A stretch of DNA of 64,000 nt. Origin: Oppiella nova (lineage: Eukaryota; Arthropoda; Arachnida; Sarcoptiformes; Oppiidae). Location: assembly GCA_905397405.1 (NCBI GenBank), contig CAJPVJ010000012.1, positions 1 through 64,000 of the forward strand, read 5' to 3'. Position numbers and translations under genes: made by a program. The notes beneath the pieces are model-generated. The model saw only the letters and a list, made by a program, of their open reading frames with translations. It searched no databases and had not been told where the DNA came from. Of this stretch, positions 26,485 through 38,120 are shown in pieces; the stretch's first letter is position 1; each line of letters starts with the position of its first letter.

Positions 26485-27000
26485 GAGGCAGTGCTAGCAC
26501 TGGTAGTCATGCAGTCATTCATCATTTGGAGGCACAAAGAAACATCACTTGACAGCTGCATTTGCTCAAAGAATATTTTTAGGGGCACACATACCAGGCC
26601 ATACTATGCCGTACTATGGTATCGGAGCTGCTTTTTATTGATCAGACATTGCATTGCATTTTGTGGTGCAGTATATCAGCCCTCATATGAGTATAAAGAA
26701 TGAAGAGTTGACTCAAAGTACAGATAAAATACAAGTCACAACACATACAGTACTGTACGTACAGCACATAGAGCACCGATACCACGGCTACGGCTTTCGC
26801 TTTTATTGTATCAGTTGTTTGGCTCTAATGGTATGGTTGGGTGTCTTTGGCACAGCTATGATGTCTGTGATGTCTATGATGTGCACATATATGCAGTGAA
26901 GCACAGCCATCACAGCACAGTTCGTTCAGTGGGAATAGAGAATAGCATAGAAAACAAGGTCGAAGCAATTAAAAGGCAATTACTGGACTCCTAGCGTACA

Positions 27001-27053
27001 ACCATCCCTCTCCCCGTCCCTCTCCCTATCCCTATCCCTATCCCTCTCCCATT
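27001..27053. repeat. TCCC(T/A)-rich pyrimidine tract
   Basis: Alternating TCCCTC and TATCCC units on the plus strand; almost pure pyrimidine over about 50 bases. Confidence 0.7.
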
Positions 27054-30000
27054 CTATGAGTGCTGTTGTCTCTAATTTTTTATTCACCAAATAATACCAA
27101 ATAATGTTTAGCTTTAAGTGTTCTCTCATTCGCTGTTTTATTCTTTTGATTCTTTCATTTTTCTAACATAAGAGACATTTGCTATAACCGGCAGCAGTAG
27201 TATTGCCAGAGACCTGCCAGTGCTGCCCGCCCTGCACTGCCGAGACCTATAGGTGACGTCAGACTGTAGTGAATGTAGTGAGGAATCGGGTAATCAATCA
27301 TTAGGCGAACCAATAGTTATTCTCAAAAGTGACAGCTTTTTGGTTGAGCGCTACACTACACTCATGAAAGGCCCGCAGCTATCATACAAACAGTCAAACA
27401 GCCAAACATTCTTCACTCCATCCATACATCCAATCCATACATCCTAACCATACATCCAGTCCACTAGTTCAGCCATTTTTCTCTCATATGCCAGACATTA
27501 ACTAACAATGGACTCATTTATTTGAATATTCGTATAAATCAATTATTTTATATAATCAGACACCTCTGTAATGGTGAGCACAGATCGCATCACTTACACC
27601 ATCAAAGTCTCAACAAAGTGGTCATGACTTGCATGTCATCACTACATTGATTGTCAATCTATTGTCTAATTGTTTGCTTCCATAGCAATGCAATCGACTC
27701 ACTGTATATGCTATACAGTACTCTTACAGCAAAGGATTGCATGCTTTCCATGTTTTTAGACAAAATAAATTGCGAGCCATTTATTTAATGTGTCGTTTGG
27801 TCAGACTCTTCACATCAGTCATCCCACGCTCATAGGGATGGCTCACACATAGAATACCATTGCAACAGCACTTACAGCATACTATAGCTCTCCATACAAA
27901 TGCTCATTCATTGCAAACTAATCCATACATACATATACTATGAAGAGCTATGAGAGTATAATAAGTTATCTGTTATTCAATACCTCAGTGTTAAGTAATT
28001 TATGCGACCGGTGTTTCTCCACAACCACGTGCTCTCCCTTATCGTTACAATTAAATACATTGTATGACCTTTTCATTAGCACTCAATCTCTACTCCATAT
28101 CTTATGTAATGTTATGTTTATTTTCTAACGAAATATCAATTTTCAACATTTGTTATGAAATTTATGAAAACATTTATTTGCAATAAAATTCAAGTTTTGA
28201 TTTACACGAAGCGAATGATAAGAATATAAAGTATGAGATTATAAGCGCATATAAAGTGATATAAAGTAGAAATTTTTGTTTTGCTGTTCTCTCTGTGTAT
28301 TAATCCCCAGAAGATTGAGTCGAGAATAATAGTTGAGTGAGTTTTAGAGTAAGGGCTCACTATTGCATACATTGCAGGCATACACGACTAACTCGACTAA
28401 ATGTATCGCTAATGTTAGCCATAGAGGAATCGAGACATAGAGTCAATGTGTATGCGATCTGTGATTTGGGAGTCTCAGGGATGGTCAGTATGGCGCCGGT
28501 GACACGCAAGCTTACTCAAGCAATCATGTACTCCAACTCCATTTATAACCAACATCTCCCAGTGCCCAACACTGCCGGTGCTCTTATCACAGGGGAGAAC
28601 GCACTACGAAAATGTTATATCAAACAGTTGAGCATCCATAGCCAGTTGTATCCAATATTAACGCAGAGACTCATCATTTGGTTCAATGTTCACACAATTC
28701 ATATGAACGCAATTCACCAATAAATATGCGAAAACTAATGCAAACCATTCAATCAAATACAACATTGCATTCAAATAATCATTTATCCGACACTTTTGCC
28801 AACTCTTTCTAATATCATTTGCAGTTTATATTATAAGCAAAGTTGTATTTGTTTTGAGTCAAAACACACAAATGTGTTTCCATAAACTTATTTGAATTGT
28901 ATAGTTGAGGTTTAGGTCCTGGGAATGTCCACCAAAATATAGTGAGAATAGCAGCAAAAATAAGTAAAGTGTGATATTTGTCCGATTCAAGGATATATGC
29001 ATCATATGCTTCATCTAATAATGCATATGTCAGTCGACTAACTCATGGTATATATATGTAAACTACTGCAAGAATATGCCTGCCGTTTGTGTGGTAAGCA
29101 TTTGGACAGTCCTAACAGTCCCAACAGTAAGCAGCAGGCAGTATAACCGATTGATATTAATGACTTATGGGTGGGAGGTATGTCCTGTATAGCTGTGTCA
29201 CCCAAAAATCAAACTTTTCATAAACACAAGGCTTTGGTATGGAATGGAAATTATTTTGAGCTACAATTGTTCGCTCGGGGAAAATAACCGAAAAATGATT
29301 GAAATGACTCGACATTGAAACGAAATGTTGGGATGTGTTCGCTGTAGATTGCATAATATGTCTATACGACTATAAGTATATATTTAATCGTTGGGCCATT
29401 TTTGTGACTTTGGTTAGCATTAGAAGAGGTGAACGGACGGAGTGTTGGCTCTACTCGTTCTCCTCGGATAGATATTATACGAATGTGAATGCGATTAAGT
29501 ATAGTGTTGTGCAAAACCCTGTATTATATGGCGGTGTCGTCTCTCATGGGAAAAATGCATTTCTTTCAGGATATAATGCATATAATATCAAATTGATTAT
29601 AACTTATTCTTTACTACTCAACAAATAATATGCCTTTCCTTCCATTCCTATTGCAATTGACGTGAAGTTCACTTTTTTTGCTTTTTTCTCCATTTCTTCA
29701 CAACCGGTTCAGCTCTGATAGGAACACATCATTTGCTTTTGATGAGAGCTCGTGAAACACACACATCGGGGGGAACGGGAGTGGTATGAGTGGCCAACAC
29801 ATGACTGACACTCACATATTCACTTGAATTCGAGTCAAATATAAGACCGACACTAAGAGATGGTTTGCATGGATGTAGACATGTATGAGATATTCTGTAG
29901 GTTCAGTGCAAATGACACAAAGACTACAATAAATTAGAGAGACATACAGTGTTGTAGTGCTTATGGAGAATTGGATTAGCTCTGGTAATTAGCACCCTTT

Positions 30001-31595
30001 CAGCTCAGGATAAATTAGACACATCTGACAGAAACACCGATTCGTGTATTTGTTTAATTGAAAATAAATACCAGAATCTCTGCAATCATTTCCATATAAA
30101 CAGAATATATTAATATTTAAGAGTAATTTTTGTTAAATGATTTTCTTATTTAAAATAACTTTACGCTAAATGTGTTTGCGTATCGCTATTTGTTATAATT
30201 TATGACTTAGTTTTAACATAATTTCTATAAATTGTTTATTTATTAATAAAAGCATTAAATTTTATTGCCTGTACTTATGGAATGAAAAATAGCAGACAGT
30301 GTTTAAAGCGATAGTTAATTGAGAGAATAAGTCAATTTCAGACAACTGTCAAATTAATTGTCTGTCCGTTATGTGAGAGTGTATCTAAATTTTTTATTAA
30401 GCAATTAAGATAATGCGAGCTCAAAACTCGATTATCACAGTCACCAGTATTTGTAAATACAGCCCAATCCAGAGCATAGAGTATTATCATACGAAAGCAT
30501 ATATACTATACTGTATTACAAGCACTGAAAGCACATAACTTATGAAAACAGCAAACGCCGAGGGCATTTCTCCCTATACTACACAACCACACAATCGCAC
30601 CGATCGTTCGCCACTCTCTACCAACACTACTGTGCCATACATTTATGAAAAACCTATGAAACGTATGAAAAGCATAAATGACTGCAACGACTGTCCTCTA
30701 CAACAAAAGTCGTAAATCTAAGCCATAAATCATAGTCGCGAAAGAAGACTAAAGAAAAAGGATAGGAAAGGGATAGGAAAGGGTTCGCTCGAGTGAGAGA
30801 TAGATAGAAATGGTGTCTCGAGAGACAACACCAGACTCTGCCACCGAATACCAGTGCATCGTATTGTTCACCATCTCCTCCACATTCAATCCATTGTATT
30901 GCTATCTCTACTCCAAAACAGAGCCAAAACAGTCAACTCTTTGGCCACCAATGGGTCAACCAATTAATACTTTATATGCACACGAAGTCAATAACAATCG
31001 ATATTACCATTCAAACAATCATAACAAATACGAAACAAATGGTCAAAGTTTTGCAGACATTTATATGTGAAATGTTGAGTAAGTTTATTGTATAAAAGCG
31101 GTAAAAAATAATCGGCATTAGAGTGGCATTAGTGGGACATTAAGGCATTACTGGTATTATTGGTCATTAGAACTAATATACAGTAAGTGTTTGTAAAGTT
31201 GGGATATATTAGTGAAATGCACTCAAAAAGCAAACAAAATCGCAATCAATTGAATGGAAATCTTAGTGCAAGTGATGGTTGTGTTGAGTAAATAGAAATA
31301 GAGTGTAAGAGCGCAACAAGTGTTGGATGTGATGGTAGTGTTGGATGTGTTGGTAGTATTGGATGCGATGATCCTCTCAGGAGTATTACCTTCATTAAGG
31401 GTAAAGAGTGCTGTTTATCTCTCTTACCTCTGCTTATATAGCCATTCAAACCAACATCCCTTCCTTCTATTCCTTCTCTTCCATTCTCTATGTCTTTCAT
31501 TTGAAGCTAAGCTCTCACTTCACTTCAGTTGATGTATGCCTCCGAGTGCACGGTTCGTATGCAATCGTATGCTATCAAATCGTATGGTTTAGTAC

Positions 31596-31637
31596 GGTAT
31601 GGTATGGTATGGTATGGTATGGTATGGTATGGTATGG
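31596..31637. repeat. (GGTAT)n tandem repeat
   Basis: Eight perfect pentamer copies. The same pentamer is repeated at 46793-46817. Confidence 0.95.
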
Positions 31638-33569
31638 CAGTGCGATGACTGCATGCTTGAGCATTCATGCGATCTTACACTGACTACTGTATGTACGGCA
31701 CTGTAAGGCACATCACAACCAACTGTGATATAATTAGACTCAGAGCTAACATCACACGAGAAATACAAATACCATTTTCACAACACTTTTCGGATATATT
31801 TCACTCGGACTTAAATAAGGCATTAATGTTCACAACGATTGCCAGTCATTGCAATCGTAGGACTCTTATAGAGCACCACATATTGAACACGACGTCGATA
31901 TTGTCTCGCAAACTGAGTCTAGTCTTTCGTAAAGCTGTTTAACAGGCCTAACATTGTCTAATATAACTGATCCCAGTCTCACTCTCGACAATATTAATTA
32001 TACTTATTATAACACAACTCATACTCAGTGCAGTCTCTTCTCGAGCACTCAATCAAATTAATCAAATTTTGTTGCAATTTATATAATATTTTCATCGAAA
32101 TCATTATTCAAATGCATTTTTATGGTGTACTATAATGAGCATGAATGAAAAGTAGGAACAAAATTATGAATGAAAAAAGTAAAAGATAAACACAAATAAT
32201 TAAGGAATAATTTATTAATTTAAAAAAATGTTGAATCAATTTAAAGAATTTAATTATCGTAAGAGTGGAGAGAATGCAGAGGCAGTTGAGGCACTCATAC
32301 TAATCGTCATATACCCGTACTATAGACTTATGTACGAACACTTCCACCACCACCACTTCCACTGGTGTTTACTGTATTACATGCATTATATGATAGCCCA
32401 GGGCACTACAGATATTACACTAAATGAGTTGTGAGTATTGTTTTTAATGAGAGTAACATAACATAGCCTCTAATGACGTCAGAATTGATAAATACGTTGG
32501 GATCAAAAGTGCCAAATATTATCAAATTATTAATAAAACTCAACCATTTATGCCATATATTGCGATATACGGTACGCTTGCCTATGATATACTGTACGGT
32601 AATTGTGTTGAGTATTAAGGCTTCAAATCTAGTCTAAGTATGAAAGATAGGGACGAATTGAGACCGACTTCATCTCAGACCCATCGATCACAACCATCAC
32701 AGCCCTGAGCACATCCCTGAGCACATCGTAAGCAACCGTGTAATATAATCCTCTATTGGAGGTGCCATTTGCATACATACACACACTGTCGTATACCAGC
32801 ACCAGTAGATTTGCACCGCTATACCCAATTCTCACTCCATACAACCCTACTCAATAATCTATCAAATATAGTACACACTATTGTAGCAAATGATGAGATA
32901 ATTCAATTCAATTATTTATATTTCAATTTATATACTTTAAAATACATTATATTTACAGAAAGTATTTTTCAAATCCAACAAAATTACTGTTAAGAGAATA
33001 ATAAATAAATTATACTGAACATTTCTTATGACAATAAAAATTCCACTCATTTTTACGCAAAAATGTGTTCTTGTTTTTCAATGGTTAACAACTATTTCAT
33101 TTATTGAGTCTTATGTCATATTTGTAATTAATCTGAGCATTAATTTTTTAAACAGTCTTTGGTTGTATTCATTCAATTGTGTTTGTTTTGTCTTTAAAAC
33201 TATTTGTTGAGATATTTTCGTATAAATTAACTTAAAAGAGATTATTGTTTCAAAGATTTCACATTTAATAACAAAATGAAGCGAGAGATGAATGTCATAT
33301 GATTGGTCACAATGTATGTAAGGGTACCGGAGATCCCGTCGAGTCGATAGGACTCGTCAAATGAGGAACTTTTTAAATGTACTTATATTTTGCTAAATTG
33401 CTTATCAAACAAATGTCAGCCATTTCTAAATACCAGCAAAACTCCAAATAAGACTATAAGACTAACTCTGGGCTCAAACTTATCGCCTAAACAATCGCTT
33501 TTGTATAAAATTCCGCACTTTTTTCATAATATAAAGAGAGTAGAGAAAGAGAAGTTCCGACTTTAAAAT

Positions 33570-33573
<4 letters not shown>

Positions 33574-33605
<32 letters not shown>
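33574..33605. repeat. (GA)n microsatellite
   Basis: Pure GA tract, 16 units. Confidence 0.95.
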
Positions 33606-33607
<2 letters not shown>

Positions 33608-34838
33608 GGCGAGTATAGTGTGAATGAGTGGACATAACTTGCATAACAGAGCAAATCACTCGGTTTTGTTGTTTTGCTGTTTGAGCGAAAAAAAAGTAAA
33701 AAATTGTGGAGATATTTGTATTGATAGCAAATAAAAAGACAAAAGGAGAGAAAAATGAGCACAAATTGAAAACAATAAAAAGCGTAAAACAGTGTAAAGA
33801 AAGAGTGAGAGAGAAATACATGAGTCATAAAAAACATGAGAAACTTTTAAAATAACAACAATAATTGTTGTCTAAATTGTATGGAAAGACATGTATTTTC
33901 AGGAAAATTAGTAAATTAGAGGAAAAATTATTGCTTTTTAAGAGTTATTTTACACAAAACAATGCTTATTTGCCGTTAACTAAAAAATTTTAACGCAACT
34001 CGTTATCTAATCTAATGTTTGATGGTTTGAATTAAGACAAGAGATTTGGTCGATAAGAATGACTGTATTTTAGTGAAATAACAAAAATTATTTTTCACTT
34101 CAATTAAATGTAAATATATTACAGAAATATAATCAAGAATTAAAAGTATTGATTGAAAAGCAATTGAAACAAAAGTGCAATGATTTGAGTTTACAAAGCG
34201 ATATATCACTGAAATGGAAACAAGAAATAATTGAAATAACATTAGTTGTTATAATTTATAATAATAATAATAATCGTAATATGATAATAAAATGTAATTT
34301 TAATGTGAACGAGAGTATAAGAAATGTGACTCTCTGTTAAAACTATAAATAAAGACAAAATTATTGTATTTTTTGAAAATTGCAAATCTGTGACGATTGA
34401 ATCAAATGTTACATTAATTACAGTTATATTATATATTGATATCACAATAAATTAATTGCAGTTTAGCTCTACATTGTTTGTGTGACCCGACATATCAGCG
34501 CTTAATTAGATTACATTTATTTACGAATAAAACTGTTATACTGTATAACAAATTACTATTAATCATGGAAATATTGGATATATTGTCCATTTCTGGCCAA
34601 TAACTAGCATTTTGTGAGTTTGAATACAAGTAATTTGGCTCTTATTCTGTCTAATATGTGCACTGCTTTTCATATGCACTGCTCTTTCTCTGCTATTGTA
34701 ATGCTATTAATAGTAGTTATACTGAAAATTGTGTAACAATTTTATATTTCTTTTCTCATTTCAAGAATAGAAAATCGAGTCAGAGATGGGAAGGGGTCGA
34801 CGGGCAGGGAGGGAGAGGACAGACAGTGAAACTGAGGG

Positions 34839-34861
34839 GAGAGAGAGAGAGAGAGAGAGAG
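34839..34861. repeat. (GA)n microsatellite
   Basis: GA tract within a longer purine-rich stretch (34787-34880). Confidence 0.9.
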
Positions 34862-35115
34862 AATGAGAGAGCAAAAGAGTGCAAGAATGCAATGCAATGA
34901 GTAAGAAATAATCAATAATACGTTGATTTTGGGAAAATTGCTTCAATTGGTTGCGGTGTTTGAAGCGCTGATAAAATATAACATTAGAGGAACATCGATG
35001 TGGAGTGTATTTGAGTGAAAATTAATCATAAAATGCCAATCGATCAGCAAATTCCTAAATCCATCACTTTTTATGTTGTTTTGAGTATAGAGTACTAGAG
35101 TTTCGGAGATTTATA

Positions 35116-35125
35116 TTTATTTATT
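35116..35125 (-). terminator. Possible Dfd polyadenylation signals
   Basis: Two overlapping AATAAA hexamers on the minus strand, about 715 bases beyond the Dfd stop; the first such hexamers met downstream. A 3' UTR of this size is plausible, but chance occurrence is not excluded. Confidence 0.3.
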
Positions 35126-35838
35126 GAGATAATACGTACAGAAAACACTATTATATAATCACTGGTATAGTCGTATAGTTTTTCAATTGTTTCGCAGTCA
35201 TTATATTTGGTGGACATACAGTTGACAACTCCTAGCCCGTCACTCGAGGGTCTGTCTCGATGTGTGAATGTTTGGCCGACAATCTTCTGTACACTTTATA
35301 CTCTCTTTCAATATAATTGAGAACTAATTGATGAAAACCAGAATATTATGGAAATAACTGATTGATTGAATTCATTGCACAGTTGCCATCATTTAGTCAT
35401 TTAGTCTATAATACACATCAGTCTTAATTCGATCAAACATTGTCTCAATTCTTTGATTATATTATAATATTATTAATAATTCATAATGAATTCAAATGAA
35501 TATTTCACAGGAATGTTGAAAATGGTTGGTTAGCCCAGAGTTTGTTTCAGTCTTTGTCAGGCCTTTTGGCTTTGGTCTGTGATCTCGGTTTCGAGCAAAA
35601 TATATATAATGTTTTCGTCAATTGAGTTGAGAAATACAAGTTATGAGAGATTTATCGCCGTATAATATAACAGTGAAATTCATTGAATATTTATCACACG
35701 TTATATCAGTTTTGGTTTTCAAGTCTATGAATGTAAACGAGATTCACGTGGTTATGATTAGTAACTATTGTTTAATTATTAATATTATATAATATATGGA
35801 AATATGAGTGATTAGAGTGAGTGGCCATGGAGTTGGTC

Positions 35839-36257
35839 TCAGAGTTCGGTGAGTCCGTATGTGGGCGCCTCAGTCTTGGGCTCCGTAGGTATGAGGTTTG
35901 CGGTCTGCGGTGCCTGCAGCAGGCCTGACATGTCGTGAGCATTTTGTGAGGGTTGGGGCCCCGACTGGGCCCCAGTGTTGCCGTTGTTGGCCGACTGGTT
36001 GTTCTGCTGGTTCTTCTTCTTCACATTCTTAGTATTCGGCAGTTTATTGTCTTTTTTCCATTTCATTCGCCGGTTTTGAAACCATATCTTAATCTGTCGT
36101 TCACTCAAACACAGCGAGTGTGCGATCTCTATACGCCGTCTTCGGGTTAAATATCGGTTGAAATGGAATTCCTTCTCTAACTCTAGGATCTGATGTCTAG
36201 TGTAGGCCGTCCTCTGCCTCTTGGGCTCCATTCCACTAAAAGTGGTCCCATTTTGCA
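35839..36257 (-). CDS. Dfd: Deformed (Hox4) exon 2: homeodomain and C-terminus
   Basis: The acceptor TTTTCAG ends at 36258 and the exon starts in phase 1. The homeodomain (residues about 215-274 of the short isoform) reads [20 protein letters not shown] at its start and has [20 protein letters not shown], then helix 3 with [17 protein letters not shown]. It is followed by [10 protein letters not shown]. The H at HQI and the downstream LPNTKNV are diagnostic of Dfd/Hox4 against Scr and Antp. After it comes a Gln/Asn-rich segment and an end YGLTEL, stop TGA at 35839. Dfd is a homeotic transcription factor that specifies gnathal (in chelicerates, anterior leg-bearing) segments and binds DNA with the PBC cofactor Extradenticle. 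The exon joins exon 1 (36990-37599). The predicted protein has 342 residues (346 with the longer donor), shorter than in Drosophila. Confidence 0.95.
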
Positions 36258-36989
36258 CTGAAAATGCAACACAAATAGCGATTAATTACCGAAATAAGTC
36301 TAGTTTTCTATAAAACACAACTCAATACTGTAATAACTGAAAGTCTATTGTTATACTAAAGTAGAGAATACTCTGAAAAGTGGACTATTTTTATAATAAT
36401 AGACAACCATTTGAAGGCATAATAATAATAATAGCGAGAGAAGTAGTGTATATAATATGGAGTCTATGGTATGAAAAATTTTATTTTAAAAGCTGGCAAA
36501 TGGTTGAGTCATTATACGATCGCAATGCCTAACAGTGCTTACAATAGATAAGCTGTGATGGAGGCCAAGGCAAGGATCGGAACAATTGAAGGATCGACAG
36601 TATGGCTGAGTATGGCTTAACATACTGGCGATGGCCGAAAGGGCCCTCACATACACTTAACATAGAAGGCCTACCGTTCCGATGAAAATAGAGGATCGCA
36701 TTGCGGAAGGAGAGTGAGAGCCGTTTGAAAAGATTTATTATTATTGGTTTGTATGCAAAGGCGGCACAAGTATTGCCAACTCTATTATGTGACAAAATAT
36801 ATTGCTTTCTATGAGAACACTATTAGAGTACAGTATTGGACTCTTTCACTCAAATAAAGACCGAAACACTCGCTAAACACTAAAAACACTAAAACATTAA
36901 ATACTAAACACTAAACACTAAACAACTAATCGCTAGACTATAACCCGGTTGTGTTAAACAGATGTAATCGCTATTACCTTTGCATTTAC
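36258..36989 (-). other. Dfd: Dfd intron with tandem 5' splice donors
   Basis: A 732-base intron between CAAG|GTAAAT (exon end 36990) and TTTTCAG. A second donor, AAAG|GTAATA, lies 12 bases further on (exon end 36978) and keeps the frame, adding residues GKCK before the exon 2 sequence VQNGTTF. The intron is very short for a Hox gene and has no GA tract. Confidence 0.85.
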
Positions 36990-37599
36990 CTTGATTTACG
37001 TGAACCTTCTTCATCCAGGGGTAGATGACTGGATGTCCACCACTGCCCCCATTGCCGGTTCCCGAGTCACTGCCACTCTGGCCGGAGAGTCCGCAATCGC
37101 CCGGAGAGGGCGGTTCCACTATACTTAAGGCCTGAGTGCGAGGCGATGGCGAGCGATGGAGTGCTGATGGACTCGACACTCGGGACAGGTGTGACATTTG
37201 AGGGGTGATTGAGGACTGATGATGCGGTGATATCTGATGCTGTGCTGCGATCGGGTGATGAATGGCTCCGTGCGGCGGAGCGCCGGTGGCACCCATGGCT
37301 CCAGCAGTACATGGCGTGTAGTACTGCGGAGGGGCCGACGGCGGGCCCACATGATGGTTGTGGTGATGGTGGTACTGCTGCTGCTGCTGGTCGATGTAGT
37401 TGAGGGCCGGGTGGTGGGGATGGTATCCATAATGGGACTGATGAGCTGCAGCAACGGTGGTCTGTTGCGGAGCACTTTGGCCGTAGAAGTCCTGAAGAGT
37501 GGGAATGTAATTGGATTGCGAGTACTCTTCAGTCGGTGGGAACTTCGGATCGGCCGACGCATAGGCCGCTGGCGAAGAGTTCATCAAAAACGAACTCAT
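36990..37599 (-). CDS. Dfd: Deformed (Hox4) exon 1: N-terminus and hexapeptide
   Basis: I place the start at the ATG 37597-37599, giving MSSFLMNSSPA. This matches the conserved Dfd start MSSFLM, and G at -3 is favourable; the next ATG upstream (37612-37614) has a poor context. Residues then show ADPKFPPTEEYSQSNYIP, a Dfd signature, followed by a low-complexity region with QQQQQ and HHHHNHH runs and Gly/Ser-rich sequence near 170-190. The hexapeptide YPWMKKVHV sits at about 193-201; it contacts Extradenticle. The exon ends in phase 1 right after NQ (or after NQGKCK with the second donor). The reading frame continues upstream of the chosen ATG to about 37695 without a family match, so the remainder is read as 5' leader. 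Confidence 0.93.
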
Positions 37600-38085
37600 G
37601 ACCAATAATACCATTAATTTTGAGGTGAATTGGATGGAAATAATTTTTCTTTGGTGATGTCGCTTAACTGTGGTTTGGCTCCACCTCTCAAACACATATT
37701 AGCATAAGCACGTGACAGCGTAGGCCAACCATAACTCTCTCTATCGTGACCATAGGGGGGGTTCGTCACAATGTAATCGATGACAGTGATGAATTACCCA
37801 TCCTTATGGGCTACACCCTACCAGTGAACACACCACTCCATCCATATAGCATACAACTTACAGTGCACAGGCAGTATATAGCGTAGCATACAGAATACAG
37901 CATACACGAGCACAATACTACCAGACCATGGGTATTGCGTATTGAACACCAGCTTAGAGGCAGTTGTGAGCCAGTCTACAGTCACTACGTATAGTGTATA
38001 TTCACTACACAACCATAACATACAATTGCCAACATTGCCAACACCTCTCTCTGTTCTCTCTCCTATCTCTCTCCCCACTCTAACC

Positions 38086-38120
<35 letters not shown>

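Larger units (their letters stand above)
24640..35110. other. Gene-poor stretch left of Dfd
   Basis: No homeobox, no WFQNRR-type segment and no other recognisable domain could be found on either strand. Open frames such as 24759-25148 and 28337-28723 (plus) give proteins of no known family with irregular composition, and I do not call them. The stretch is less AT-rich than 1-24 kb and has few GA tracts. It holds short tandem repeats at 26433-26480, 27017-27050 and 31596-31635. Confidence 0.5.

Noticed and set aside
28337-28723. A 128-residue open frame on the plus strand
   Set aside because: No motif or family resemblance and its first codon is not ATG; likely chance in less AT-rich DNA.
24640-35838. 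Possible mir-993 or zen/Hox3 to the left of Dfd
   Set aside because: I looked for the mir-993 mature sequence and for WFQNRR-type homeobox segments on both strands and found neither; a divergent form could be missed by eye.
37237-37608. Long plus-strand frames opposite Dfd exon 1
   Set aside because: Shadows of the GC-rich, His/Gln-repeat coding sequence on the minus strand.
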